Origin: Sphingomonadaceae bacterium OTU29LAMAA1
GTDB taxonomy: Bacteria; Pseudomonadota; Alphaproteobacteria; Sphingomonadales; Sphingomonadaceae
Assembly (NCBI GenBank): GCA_024072375.1
Contig: CP099617.1
Span: 1,654,001-1,718,000 of the forward strand
DNA: 64,000 nucleotides
Direction of reading: 5' to 3'
The translations under genes and the position numbers were made by a program. Numbering within the stretch: the stretch's first letter is position 1; every line of letters begins with the position of its first letter. This document shows positions 51,322 to 59,741 of this stretch, one piece after another. The notes beneath the pieces were generated by a model, which was not told where the DNA came from, did no database searches, and worked only from the letters and a program-made list of their open reading frames with translations.

Positions 51322-53781
51322 TTAGCGTGTCGTGGAGGCACGCGCATCAGCCTTTTTGGTGCGGAGCGTCGCCGACGCCGCGGCTGGATCGTCTGGCCAC
51401 GGATGTTTGGGGTAACGCCCCCGCATCTCCTTCGCCACCGCAGTCCAGCTGCCAGCCCAGAACCCGGGCAGATCGCGCGTCGTCTGGATCGGTCGTCCCG
51501 CGGGTGAGGTCAGGCTCAGTACCAGCGGCACCCGCTCCGATCCGATCGACGGATGCTCGCCGAGCCCGAACAGCGCCTGCACCCGCAGCTCTACCCGCGG
51601 TCCGCCCTCGGCCGCATAGTCGATGGCGTGCGTGCTCCCCGCCGGGCTAGTGAAGTCCGCCGGCGCCAGGCGGTCGACCTGCCGCATCGCATCCCAGCCG
51701 ACCAGTCCACGAATCGCATCGGTCAACGCACCCGCCGGGATCGCGTCCAGCCGCCGCCGTCCCTCCAGCAACGGCGGCAACCATTCCTCAAGCCGTTCGG
51801 CCATCAAAGCCTCGATCGCAACGCCGGCATAGGCAGCCCGCGCCCGCAACGCCTGCGCCCCCGCGCTCCAAGGCAGCAGCGCAAGACCGTGCGCCCGCAC
51901 TCCATCCAGCAACGCCGCCACGACCGCCGCAGGATCGGCCTGCGGATCGGGGCCGGACGACAGGCGCAACGCCCCCAGCCGCCGCTCGCGCAACGTCGTC
52001 ACCCCGCCGCCGACCGGATCGAACTCCACCGTTCGCCGTGTCTCGATCTGCTGCCCGAACAGCCGCTCGATCGTCGCCAGTGTGATCGGCGCGGCGGCAA
52101 GAATGCGCGCAGCCGAAGCTGCGCCCTGCGTTTCGGCCACCGCCAGCCACTCCGCCCGTGCCAGCGCCGTCGTCGGATCAAGCCTGAATCCGCGGCCCCC
52201 GACCGAGGCCCAATATTCACCGCTCGCATCCCGTCGTCGCGCGATCCGATCGGGAAATGCGAGCGCGATCGGCACCTCCACACCCTCCCCGAACTCCCCG
52301 TCGCCACCACCTACGCCGCCGGCGCTTCCCGCAAAACCCGCCCAGCGCTCCGCCAGCCGACGCGCCGCCACCGCCTTGGTGCCGCGTTCGGTCCGCCAGC
52401 GCCGCAGCCGCGTGTCGAGATCGGGGTCGTCTCCACCCAACCCACGTTCCGACAGCAGCACCGCGACCGCCGCCGCGATCCGCCCCTGCCCGATGTCTCC
52501 TGCGCGCAGCAGCATGTGCGCGAGACGCGGGGACATCGGTATGCCCGCGATCCGGCGCCCGTGCGCGGTCGGCCGTCCGTCGCCATCGATCGCCTGCAGC
52601 GTCGCCAGCCGCTCGCGCGCTTCCGCCACCGCTGCGGCCGGCGGCGGGTCGATCCACGCCAGATCGCGCGGATCGCCGACGCCCCACAGGGCACTCGCCA
52701 GCACCAGCCCCGACAGATCGGCTTCCAGTATCTCGGGCGGATCGAAGCGCGGCAGGCCGCCGGTGGCCGCTTCTTCCCACAGCCGATACGCCACGCCGGG
52801 TCCCAGTCGTGCGGCCCGGCCCGCGCGTTGCGTCACCGCCGCCTGACTCGCCCGCTCGGTCACCAGCCGCGTCATGCCCGCCGCACGATCGTACCGAGGG
52901 CGGCGGGCGAGACCCGAATCGACGACGATGCCGATGCCATCCAGCGTTAGGCTCGTCTCGGCGATCGACGTCGCCAGCACCAGCTTGCGTCGCCCGTCCG
53001 GCTCCGGCCGGATCGCCGCGCGCTGCGCCGCGGGATCGAGGCTGCCGTGCAAGGCGTGAATGACGATATCCTCGGGCAGGTTGCCGAGCCGCTCCGCGGT
53101 CCGTTCGATCTCGGCGACCCCCGGCAGGAATGCCAGCACGCCACCCTCCGCCTCGCGCAACGCCTGCCGGATCGCGGCCGTCATCGCATCCTCGATCCGC
53201 ACCTCGCTTGCCCGTCCGAGATGCCGCAACGCCAGCGGATAGCTCCGCCCCTCGCTTTCCACGACCGGCGCATCGCCCATCAACGCGGCGAACCGCACGC
53301 CGTCCAGTGTCGCCGACATAGCCACCAGCCGCAGGTCCGGTCGTAGCGCGCCCTGCGCATCAAGCGCCATCGCCAGCCCGAAATCACCGTCCAGGCTGCG
53401 TTCGTGTACTTCGTCGAACAGCACGGCCGACACGCCGGTCAGTTCGGGATCGGACTGGATCCGTGCAACGAAGATGCCTTCGGTCACCACCGTCACCCGC
53501 GTCGCCGCCGACCGCCGGCTGTCCATCCGCGTCGCATAGCCGAACGTATTGCCGATCGGCTCGCCCGCCAGCGTCGCCATCCGCTCCGCCGCCGCGCGCG
53601 CCGGCAGCCGCCGCGGCGACAGCACCAGCACTTCGCCGTCGCACCATGACTCGGCAAGCAGTGCCGGGGCGACCGCCGTCGTCTTGCCCGCCCCCGGCGG
53701 CGCGACCAGCACCGCATTGCTCCCCACGCACAGCGCGGCGAGCAGATCGGGCAAGACGGCAAGGATCGGCAGATCGGTCAC
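51322..53781 (-). CDS. hrpB: ATP-dependent RNA helicase HrpB (DExH-box)
   Basis: An 819-residue DEAH-type helicase, the usual length. Walker A is APPGAGKTTAV (~residue 25), the DExH box is FDEVHERSLDGDFGLA, motif III is SATLDG, then GVLAFLPGVAEIERTAERLG, motif V LATSIAETSLTLDGI and motif VI QRAGRAARLGPGVAYRLW. The C-terminal HrpB-specific part follows after ~residue 500. The start is GTG 53781. Its cellular role in bacteria is poorly known (RNA processing or decay). The NDUFS4-like gene directly downstream may be co-transcribed. Confidence 0.95.
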   Translation of the reverse strand: MTDLPILAVLPDLLAALCVGSNAVLVAPPGAGKTTAVAPALLAESWCDGEVLVLSPRRLPARAAAERMATLAGEPIGNTFGYATRMDSRRSAATRVTVVTEGIFVARIQSDPELTGVSAVLFDEVHERSLDGDFGLAMALDAQGALRPDLRLVAMSATLDGVRFAALMGDAPVVESEGRSYPLALRHLGRASEVRIEDAMTAAIRQALREAEGGVLAFLPGVAEIERTAERLGNLPEDIVIHALHGSLDPAAQRAAIRPEPDGRRKLVLATSIAETSLTLDGIGIVVDSGLARRPRYDRAAGMTRLVTERASQAAVTQRAGRAARLGPGVAYRLWEEAATGGLPRFDPPEILEADLSGLVLASALWGVGDPRDLAWIDPPPAAAVAEARERLATLQAIDGDGRPTAHGRRIAGIPMSPRLAHMLLRAGDIGQGRIAAAVAVLLSERGLGGDDPDLDTRLRRWRTERGTKAVAARRLAERWAGFAGSAGGVGGGDGEFGEGVEVPIALAFPDRIARRRDASGEYWASVGGRGFRLDPTTALARAEWLAVAETQGAASAARILAAAPITLATIERLFGQQIETRRTVEFDPVGGGVTTLRERRLGALRLSSGPDPQADPAAVVAALLDGVRAHGLALLPWSAGAQALRARAAYAGVAIEALMAERLEEWLPPLLEGRRRLDAIPAGALTDAIRGLVGWDAMRQVDRLAPADFTSPAGSTHAIDYAAEGGPRVELRVQALFGLGEHPSIGSERVPLVLSLTSPAGRPIQTTRDLPGFWAGSWTAVAKEMRGRYPKHPWPDDPAAASATLRTKKADARASTTR

Positions 53782-53868
53782 GACGCGGCGCCCTTGCCAC
53801 GGATCGCCACGCGACGCGACAGGGTGTGGCTGCTATGACTGTTCCCGCAATCATCAAGGAGACGCGCG

Positions 53869-54198
53869 ATGGGCCTGTTGGACGGCATCCTCGGCCAGGT
53901 GGCCGGCAATCCCGAGATCGCCAATCTCGCAGCAAAGATAGGCCTGTCCCCCGAACAGGTTACCGCCGCCATCTCTGCCCTCGGTGCCGCGCACGTCCAG
54001 CCGGGGGACACCGTTAGCGGCGCGGCCGACTCGACCGGCCTGTCGCCCGACGTGCTGCAACAGATCCTCGCTCACCTCGGCGGCGAAGGTGCGTTGGGCA
54101 ACCTGGGCGCGCTGCTCGGCGGTACGGGTGGAGCCGGTGGAGCCGGTGGGCTGGGCGGCATGCTGGGCGGCCTTGGCGGCATGTTCGGTAAGTCGTGA
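53869..54198 (+). CDS. YidB/DUF937-like small protein with Gly-rich tail
   Basis: A 109-residue protein: MGLLDGILGQVAGNPEIANLA, then GLSPEQVTAAISALGAAH, DTVSGAADSTGLSPDVLQQI and LAHLGGEGALGNLGALLGG, ending in a low-complexity Gly/Leu/Met run. The helical repeats with LSPEQ/LSPDVLQQ resemble YidB and DUF937 proteins, whose function is unknown. ATG 53869 is preceded by AAGGAGA. It is divergent from hrpB and followed by the CDF transporter gene after 139 bases. Confidence 0.75.
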   Translation: MGLLDGILGQVAGNPEIANLAAKIGLSPEQVTAAISALGAAHVQPGDTVSGAADSTGLSPDVLQQILAHLGGEGALGNLGALLGGTGGAGGAGGLGGMLGGLGGMFGKS

Positions 54199-54337
54199 TC
54201 CATCCTCTCGTCGCCCCGGACGTGTTCCCGGGTCACGGCAGGACGGGAGGCCGACGTTCGGACCTCGCCATCGCGTCCTGGCATTTGCTGCCCCCGCTCT
54301 GGTAGCGACAAGCGTACATCACGATCGGGCTGGACCA

Positions 54338-55264
54338 TTGGGCGGACATCATCACCACGGGCATGGCCCCGGACACCATCACGGCCATGATCATGGTCAC
54401 GGCCACGCCCCTGCGTCGTTCGATCGCGCCTTCGCGATCGGCATCGCGCTCAACATCGCCTACGTCCTCGCCGAAGCGGGCGCGGGAATGTGGACCGGCT
54501 CGGTGGCCCTGCTCGCCGATGCGGGCCACAATCTTTCGGACGTCCTCGGCCTCGCCGTCGCATGGGGCGGGGCCGCGCTCGCGCGCAGTGCACCCACCAA
54601 GCGCTTCACCTACGGGCTAAAAGGCTCGACGATCCTCGCCGCGCTCGCCAACGCGTTGTTCCTGCTCGTGGCGCTGGGCGCAATCGTGATGGAGGCGGTG
54701 CAGCGGTTCGACGATCCTCCCGTCGTTGCGGGCTTGACCGTCTCGATCGTCGCCAGCATCGGCATCGCGATCAACGCGCTGACGGCATGGCTGTTCGCGC
54801 GGGGGCGCAAGGGCGACATCAACATCCGCGGCGCCTATCTGCACATGGTCAGCGACGCAGCGGTGTCGGCGGGCGTCGTCTTTGCCGGCATCGTCATCTG
54901 GTTCACCGGAATCGGCTGGATCGACCCGCTGGTCAGTCTGGTGATCGCCGCACTGATCCTGTGGCAGACCTGGGGTTTGCTACGCGAAACCGTGGAGATG
55001 TCGCTCGCCGCCGTGCCGCGCGCGATCGATTACGACGCCGTCACCACCGCCCTGATCGCCTTGCCCGGCGTGACGAAGGTCCACGATCTGCACATCTGGC
55101 CGATGTCCACTACCGAACCCGTGCTGACCGCGCATCTGGTCATCCCCGGCGGCTCTCCGGGCGACGGCTTCCTCGCCGCCGCACGCACGATGCTGCACGA
55201 CCGGTTCGCGATCGGCCATGCGACGCTACAGGTGGAAACCGGCGATCAGTGCGACGGCTGTTGA
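54338..55264 (+). CDS. Cation diffusion facilitator (CDF) metal exporter with His-rich N-terminus
   Basis: A 308-residue inner-membrane transporter with six membrane segments. The N-terminus is very His-rich (GGHHHHGHGPGHHHGHDHGH), a metal-binding tail. Transport-site motifs are present: HxxxD in TM2 (ADAGHNLSDVLG) and in TM5 (HMVSDAAVSAGVV). The C-terminal domain (VTKVHDLHIWPMSTTEPVLT) is the CDF dimerisation fold. It should export Zn, Co or similar ions by proton antiport. No ATG exists ahead of the His tail; TTG 54338 is the only plausible start, although its ribosome-binding site is weak, so the true start stays uncertain. Confidence 0.9.
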   Translation: MGGHHHHGHGPGHHHGHDHGHGHAPASFDRAFAIGIALNIAYVLAEAGAGMWTGSVALLADAGHNLSDVLGLAVAWGGAALARSAPTKRFTYGLKGSTILAALANALFLLVALGAIVMEAVQRFDDPPVVAGLTVSIVASIGIAINALTAWLFARGRKGDINIRGAYLHMVSDAAVSAGVVFAGIVIWFTGIGWIDPLVSLVIAALILWQTWGLLRETVEMSLAAVPRAIDYDAVTTALIALPGVTKVHDLHIWPMSTTEPVLTAHLVIPGGSPGDGFLAAARTMLHDRFAIGHATLQVETGDQCDGC

Positions 55265-55276
55265 AAGGCATTCAGG

Positions 55277-55307
55277 CGCAGGGGCAGACGGCGTAGCCGT
55301 ACCTGCG
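55277..55307. terminator. Nested hairpin between convergent genes
   Basis: CGCAGG (55277-55282)/CCTGCG (55302-55307) encloses a second stem ACGGC (55288-55292)/GCCGT (55296-55300) with loop GTA, in the 47-base gap between the convergent CDF and polyprenyl synthase genes. A bidirectional terminator is likely though T-tracts are absent. Confidence 0.45.
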
Positions 55308-55311
55308 TCCG

Positions 55312-56322
55312 TCAGTACGCCCGCGCGACCGCGAACTCGACCGCTTCGATCATCGCATCCTTGGCCTTGCCGTTGGCGAAGCCACCGATCGCGTCGATTG
55401 CGCGTTGGCCGTAATGCCGCGCGCGCGCCAACGTGTCGTCCACCGAGCGTGTCCGCCGTACCAGGTCGATCGCGTGCGCGAAATCCTCGTCCGCCGCACG
55501 CCGCCCCTCGATCGCATCCTTCCAGAACTTGCGATCGTCGGCGTCGCCCCGCGCATAGGCCAGGATCACCGGCAGCGTCATCTTGCCTTCGCGGAAGTCG
55601 TCGCCCGCATCCTTGCCCATCGTTCCCGCGTCCGACACGTAATCGATCGCGTCGTCGACCAGCTGGAAGGCGATGCCCAGATTGCGGCCATAGGCGTCCA
55701 GCGCCGCCTCCTCGCCCTCGCTTCGCTCCGCCACGACAGCGGAAATGCGACACGCGGCAGCGAACAGCGCCGCCGTCTTCGCGTTGATGATATCGAGGTA
55801 GCGATCCTCGCCCAGATCGATGCGCCGTGCCGCGGTCAGCTGGTTGACCTCGCCCTCCGCGATCACCGCGGAGGCGTTCGACAGGATCTTCAGCACCTTC
55901 AGGCTGCCGTCCTCGACCATCAGCTCGAAACTGCGGCTGAACAGGAAATCGCCGACCAGCACGCTCGCCGGATTGCCCCAGATGATGTTGGCGGTGCGCT
56001 TGCCGCGGCGCAGGTCGCTGCCGTCGACGACGTCGTCGTGCAGCAAGGTCGCGGTGTGGATGAACTCGACCGACGCCGCCAGCCGGTGGTGGCGCGTGCC
56101 GGTGTAGCCGATCAGCCGCGCGCTCGCGAGCGTCAGCATCGGCCGCATCCGCTTGCCGCCCCCGGCGATCAGATGGCCGGCAAGCTCCGGAATCAGCGGG
56201 ATCTGCGACTGCATGCGGTCGAGGATCACCTGATTGACGGCGTTCATGTCGCCCGCGACCAACTGGAGCATCGGCTCCAGCGAGGGCTCGCGGTTGTCGA
56301 GGCGGTGGATGGTAGCGGACAT
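55312..56322 (-). CDS. Long-chain polyprenyl diphosphate synthase (octa/decaprenyl type)
   Basis: A 336-residue prenyltransferase making the isoprenoid side chain of ubiquinone. The first Asp-rich motif is in TATLLHDDVVDGSDLRRGK and the second in FQLVDDAIDYVSDAGTMGKD; GGKRMRPMLTLASARL precedes them, as in IspB. The start ATG 56322 has GGGGCGAG upstream; the longer frame from 56412 has no family similarity. In sphingomonads, whose quinone is usually Q-10, the product is likely decaprenyl diphosphate (inference). It is divergent from the chorismate mutase gene. Confidence 0.93.
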   Translation of the reverse strand: MSATIHRLDNREPSLEPMLQLVAGDMNAVNQVILDRMQSQIPLIPELAGHLIAGGGKRMRPMLTLASARLIGYTGTRHHRLAASVEFIHTATLLHDDVVDGSDLRRGKRTANIIWGNPASVLVGDFLFSRSFELMVEDGSLKVLKILSNASAVIAEGEVNQLTAARRIDLGEDRYLDIINAKTAALFAAACRISAVVAERSEGEEAALDAYGRNLGIAFQLVDDAIDYVSDAGTMGKDAGDDFREGKMTLPVILAYARGDADDRKFWKDAIEGRRAADEDFAHAIDLVRRTRSVDDTLARARHYGQRAIDAIGGFANGKAKDAMIEAVEFAVARAY

Positions 56323-56423
56323 CTCGCCCCGCGCTCTGGCCCCTCGCCCGCGCGAACGCAAGTCTTGCTCGCAGCCGCAACACACCCCATGGGACAGGAA
56401 ATCGGGCGGCAAAGGGCCACGAC

Positions 56424-56702
56424 ATGAGCGACGACGTGCTGCAGGGCTACCGCAAGAGCATCGACAATATCGATGCGGCGCTCGTCCACCTGCTCGCCGA
56501 ACGCTTCAAGGTGACGCAGGCGGTGGGCCGGCACAAGGCGACATCGGGCCTGCCAGCCGCCGATCCGGGCCGCGAGGAACGCCAGATCGCCCGCCTGCGC
56601 CAGATGGCCGAAGAGGCGGAGCTGGACCCAGAATTCAGCGAGAAGTTCCTCCGCTTCATCATCGACGAGGTGATCCGCCACCACGAGAAGTTGCGCGGGT
56701 GA
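56424..56702 (+). CDS. Chorismate mutase, AroQ (type II) class
   Basis: A 92-residue all-helical enzyme converting chorismate to prephenate for Phe/Tyr synthesis. The first helix contains YRKSIDNIDAALVHLLAERF and KVTQAVGRHK with the substrate-binding Arg/Lys residues; helix three ends SEKFLRFIIDEVIRHHEKLR. No prephenate dehydratase or dehydrogenase domain is fused. The start ATG 56424 lies about 100 bases from the divergent polyprenyl synthase start. The DUF2147 gene follows closely on the same strand. Confidence 0.92.
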   Translation: MSDDVLQGYRKSIDNIDAALVHLLAERFKVTQAVGRHKATSGLPAADPGREERQIARLRQMAEEAELDPEFSEKFLRFIIDEVIRHHEKLRG

Positions 56703-56715
56703 GCCGCGTCACCAC

Positions 56716-57114
56716 GTGTCCGGCGTGATCGCCGCCCTGCTCCTCGCCGCCGTGGCACCGGCCGCCGTCGCCGATCCGCACGCGGCGATCCTAGGTATAT
56801 GGCACAATCCCAAGAACAGCGTGGCGGTGCGCACCGGCCGCTGCGGTGACAAGCTCTGCGGCTGGGTGATCCGCGCGACTGAAAAGGCGAAGACCGACGT
56901 CGCCAGCAAGGGGTATCCGCCGCTGCTCGGCACCGCGCTGCTGCGTGAATATAGAAGGAACGGCAAGAATCGCTGGTCCGGGCAGATATACGTGCCCGAT
57001 ATGGGCCGGGCATTCGGATCGACCGTGACGATGATCGACGCCGACACGCTGAACGTGAAGGGCTGCCTGATCGGCGGCATGCTCTGCAAATCGCAAATCT
57101 GGCGCCGCGACTGA
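56716..57114 (+). CDS. DUF2147 family exported protein
   Basis: A 132-residue protein with signal peptide ([18 protein letters not shown], cleavage before DPH) and a DUF2147 core: [46 protein letters not shown] and [19 protein letters not shown]. It has four Cys that may pair in the periplasm. Function of the family is unknown. The start is GTG 56716 (GTG 56725 is an alternative); its stop overlaps the dTMP kinase start by one base. Confidence 0.85.
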   Translation: MSGVIAALLLAAVAPAAVADPHAAILGIWHNPKNSVAVRTGRCGDKLCGWVIRATEKAKTDVASKGYPPLLGTALLREYRRNGKNRWSGQIYVPDMGRAFGSTVTMIDADTLNVKGCLIGGMLCKSQIWRRD

Positions 57115-57752
57115 TGGCCGGTGCGTTCATCGCGATCGAGGGCGTCGACGGGTCGGGCAAGAGCGGCGTCGTCCGCCACCTGATCGCCAGCTTGCGGGCC
57201 CAGGGGCACGACGTGCTCGGCACCCGCGAACCCGGCGGTACGCCGCAGGGGGAGGCGTTGCGTGGCCTGCTACTTGCGGGCGAAGACGAAGCCTGGGATC
57301 CGCGCGCCGAATTGCTGCTGATGACCGCCGCGCGCGTTCAGCATGTCGCCCGCATCGTGTTGCCGGCGGTGGCGGCGGGGCGTGTGGTGGTGTCCGATCG
57401 CTACGCCGGATCGACGCTCGCCTATCAGGGCGCAGGCCGTGGAATGGCCGAGCGGTTGATCCGGGATCTGCATGCTGCCGTGGTGGACGACGTGTGGCCC
57501 GACCTGACGCTGGTGCTCGACCTCGACCCGGCGGTGGGACTGGCACGCAGCCGCAAGCGGCTGGCGGTCGATGCGGTGGACGAGGGCCGGTTCGAAAGTC
57601 TCGACCTCGCCTTCCACCAGCGCATTCGCGCCGCCTTCCTCGCTCAGGCGGCGGCGGCACCGGAACGACACGTCGTGGTGGACGCCGGCGGCACGCCCGA
57701 CGAGGTGCAGGCCGCGGCGCTTGCTACGTTGGTGCGGTTTCTGGAACGGTAG
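57114..57752 (+). CDS. tmk: Thymidylate kinase
   Basis: A 212-residue enzyme phosphorylating dTMP to dTDP. It has the P-loop [12 protein letters not shown] near residue 8-19, the [14 protein letters not shown] motif, [20 protein letters not shown] with the DR(Y/F/H) motif, and [15 protein letters not shown]. Length fits the family. ATG 57114 overlaps the DUF2147 stop. In many proteobacteria it is followed by holB; here it is not, as convergent acyl-CoA genes follow. Confidence 0.96.
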   Translation: MAGAFIAIEGVDGSGKSGVVRHLIASLRAQGHDVLGTREPGGTPQGEALRGLLLAGEDEAWDPRAELLLMTAARVQHVARIVLPAVAAGRVVVSDRYAGSTLAYQGAGRGMAERLIRDLHAAVVDDVWPDLTLVLDLDPAVGLARSRKRLAVDAVDEGRFESLDLAFHQRIRAAFLAQAAAAPERHVVVDAGGTPDEVQAAALATLVRFLER

Positions 57753-57757
57753 GTCAC

Positions 57758-57782
57758 CCTCACCCCGCGCGAAAGGGTGAGG
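57758..57782. terminator. Stem-loop between convergent tmk and enoyl-CoA hydratase genes
   Basis: CCTCACCC (57758-57765) and GGGTGAGG (57775-57782) form an 8-bp perfect stem with a nine-base loop in the 53-base gap. It suits termination from either side and resembles the palindrome at 5248-5283. Confidence 0.5.
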
Positions 57783-57805
57783 ACGACAATCAGAGGTAAC
57801 GCCGG

Positions 57806-58582
57806 TTACTTCCCCGTCCACGCCCCCGGACGTTTCTCGACGAACGCCGCCATGCCCTCCTTCTGGTCGGCGGTGCCGAACAGCCCGTGGAACAGCCGCC
57901 GCTCGAACTGCACGCCCTGCGACAGCGTCGTCTCGAACGCCGCGTTGACCATTTCCTTGTTCGCCAGCACCGCCAGCGGTGCCATGCCGGCGATCGTCGC
58001 GGCGGTCTTCACCGCCTCATCGACCAGATCGGCGGCGGGGATCACCCGGCTGACCAGCCCGGCGCGCTCCGCCTCGGCGGCGTCCATCATCCGACCGGTC
58101 AGGCACATCTCCATCGCCTTCGCCTTGCCGACCGCGCGCGCCAGCCGCTGCGAACCACCCATGCCGGGACTGACCGCCAGCTTCACCTCGGGCTGGCCGA
58201 ACTTCGCGCTGTCGGCGGCCAGGATGAAGTCGCACATCATCGCCAGCTCGCATCCTCCGCCCAGCGCGTAGCCCGCCACTGCGGCGATGATCGGCTTGCG
58301 CGTCGCGGTCAGCCTTTCGTAGCCGCTGAAGTGGTTGCGGCCGTACATCGCGGCGAAGTCCATCGCCTGCATTTCCTTGATGTCCGCCCCCGCCGCGAAC
58401 GCCTTGGCGCTGCCGGTCAATACCGCGCAGCCCTGCGAGTCGTCGGCATCGAACGCCGCGAGCGCCGCCAGCAGGTCGTCCAGCACCTGTGCGTTGAGGG
58501 CATTCAGCGCCTCCGGCCGGTTGAGCGTGATGAGCGTCACACGATCGCGCCGCTCGACGAGGATGGTCTGGTATTCGGCCAC
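57806..58582 (-). CDS. Enoyl-CoA hydratase
   Basis: A 258-residue crotonase-family enzyme adding water to 2-enoyl-Co[21 protein letters not shown] forms part of the oxyanion site; the catalytic Glu pair lies in [12 protein letters not shown] and [20 protein letters not shown]. The end is [18 protein letters not shown], typical of short-chain enoyl-CoA hydratases. GTG 58582 is chosen because AAGGAG precedes it, only 11 bases after the end of the hydroxyisobutyryl-CoA hydrolase gene. Together the pair suggests valine/isobutyrate breakdown (methacrylyl-CoA hydration then thioester hydrolysis). Confidence 0.93.
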   Translation of the reverse strand: MAEYQTILVERRDRVTLITLNRPEALNALNAQVLDDLLAALAAFDADDSQGCAVLTGSAKAFAAGADIKEMQAMDFAAMYGRNHFSGYERLTATRKPIIAAVAGYALGGGCELAMMCDFILAADSAKFGQPEVKLAVSPGMGGSQRLARAVGKAKAMEMCLTGRMMDAAEAERAGLVSRVIPAADLVDEAVKTAATIAGMAPLAVLANKEMVNAAFETTLSQGVQFERRLFHGLFGTADQKEGMAAFVEKRPGAWTGK

Positions 58583-58593
58583 GGAAACTCTCC

Positions 58594-59637
58594 TTATGCG
58601 GGCGTCCACGCGTCCGCTTCCGGCAGCGGCGCGAAGATCTGGTCGATGACGTGATCGGTAACGCCGGCGGGCGTGGCGGGCTGCCAGCGCGGCGCATTGT
58701 CCTTGTCGACGATCACCGCACGCACACCTTCCAGAAAATCGTGGCGCTGCACGACGCGGCTGGCGACGGCATATTCCTGTGCCATCTCGTCGGCGAAGCT
58801 CTGCATCAGCCCGCCGTCGTATAGCAGCCGCAGCGACACCTTCATCGCCTGCGGACTTTTGGTCCGCAGCACCGCAAGTTGTGCCTGCGCGAACGCGCCA
58901 TCGTCCGCCTCCAGCGCGGCGAACACCTCCTCCAGCGTGTCCGCAGCGAACAGCCGGTCGATGTCGGCGCGATGCGCCACCAGCTTCGGCTCGGGTGGCG
59001 CGATGCTCACTCGATCGAGGATCGCCTCGATCCCCTGCGGGTCGGCGACGATCCCCACCTTCGCCCCTTCCAGCGCCGTAGCCGGCAGATAATGCGTCGC
59101 CAGTCCCAGTGCGTGCGCTTCCGCACCATCCAGGCGGTGCCCGGTCAATGCCAGAAACTGGCCGATCCGCCCCGGCAGCCGCGACAGGAACCAGCCGCCG
59201 CCCACGTCGGGGAACAGGCCGATCCCGGTTTCCGGCATGGCGAAGCGCGTGTTTTCGGTCGCGATGCGATAGCGGCAGGGCAAGGCGATGCCGACGCCGC
59301 CGCCCATCGTCACGCCGTCCATGAAGGCCACCGTCGGCTTGGCATAGGCGAACAGCCGATGATTGAGGCGGTATTCGGTGTGGAAGAACGCCCGCGCTGC
59401 CAAACCATCGGCCGCGCCGCTCTCGCTCAGCATGCGGATGTCGCCACCGGCGCAGAAGCCGCGACCTTCGGCATGGTCCAGCATGACCGCCGCGACGTTA
59501 GCATCGGCGCGCCATGCCTCCAGCGCCGCCAGCATCCCCTCACACATCGAAAGGTTCAGCGCGTTCAGCGCCTTGGGTCGGTTCAGGCGAAGCCGTCCGA
59601 CGGCGCCTTCGGTCGTGGTCAGCAGATCGTCGCTCAT
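58594..59637 (-). CDS. 3-hydroxyisobutyryl-CoA hydrolase
   Basis: A 347-residue crotonase-fold thioesterase of valine degradation, longer than the hydratase at 57806-58582 as usual. Features: [78 protein letters not shown] and the C-terminal [20 protein letters not shown] typical of HIBCH. ATG 59637 has a modest ribosome-binding site; the longer frame from 59712 is not conserved. The downstream enoyl-CoA hydratase is in the same operon. Confidence 0.92.
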   Translation of the reverse strand: MSDDLLTTTEGAVGRLRLNRPKALNALNLSMCEGMLAALEAWRADANVAAVMLDHAEGRGFCAGGDIRMLSESGAADGLAARAFFHTEYRLNHRLFAYAKPTVAFMDGVTMGGGVGIALPCRYRIATENTRFAMPETGIGLFPDVGGGWFLSRLPGRIGQFLALTGHRLDGAEAHALGLATHYLPATALEGAKVGIVADPQGIEAILDRVSIAPPEPKLVAHRADIDRLFAADTLEEVFAALEADDGAFAQAQLAVLRTKSPQAMKVSLRLLYDGGLMQSFADEMAQEYAVASRVVQRHDFLEGVRAVIVDKDNAPRWQPATPAGVTDHVIDQIFAPLPEADAWTPA

Positions 59638-59741
59638 ACCGGCAGCCTTTGACCCGCGGCACGCCCCACGTCCATACCGGACAGACGAAAACCTGCTCCA
59701 GGTGTTTGACACATATCGGGCAAGCGCTCATTTCACCGCCC

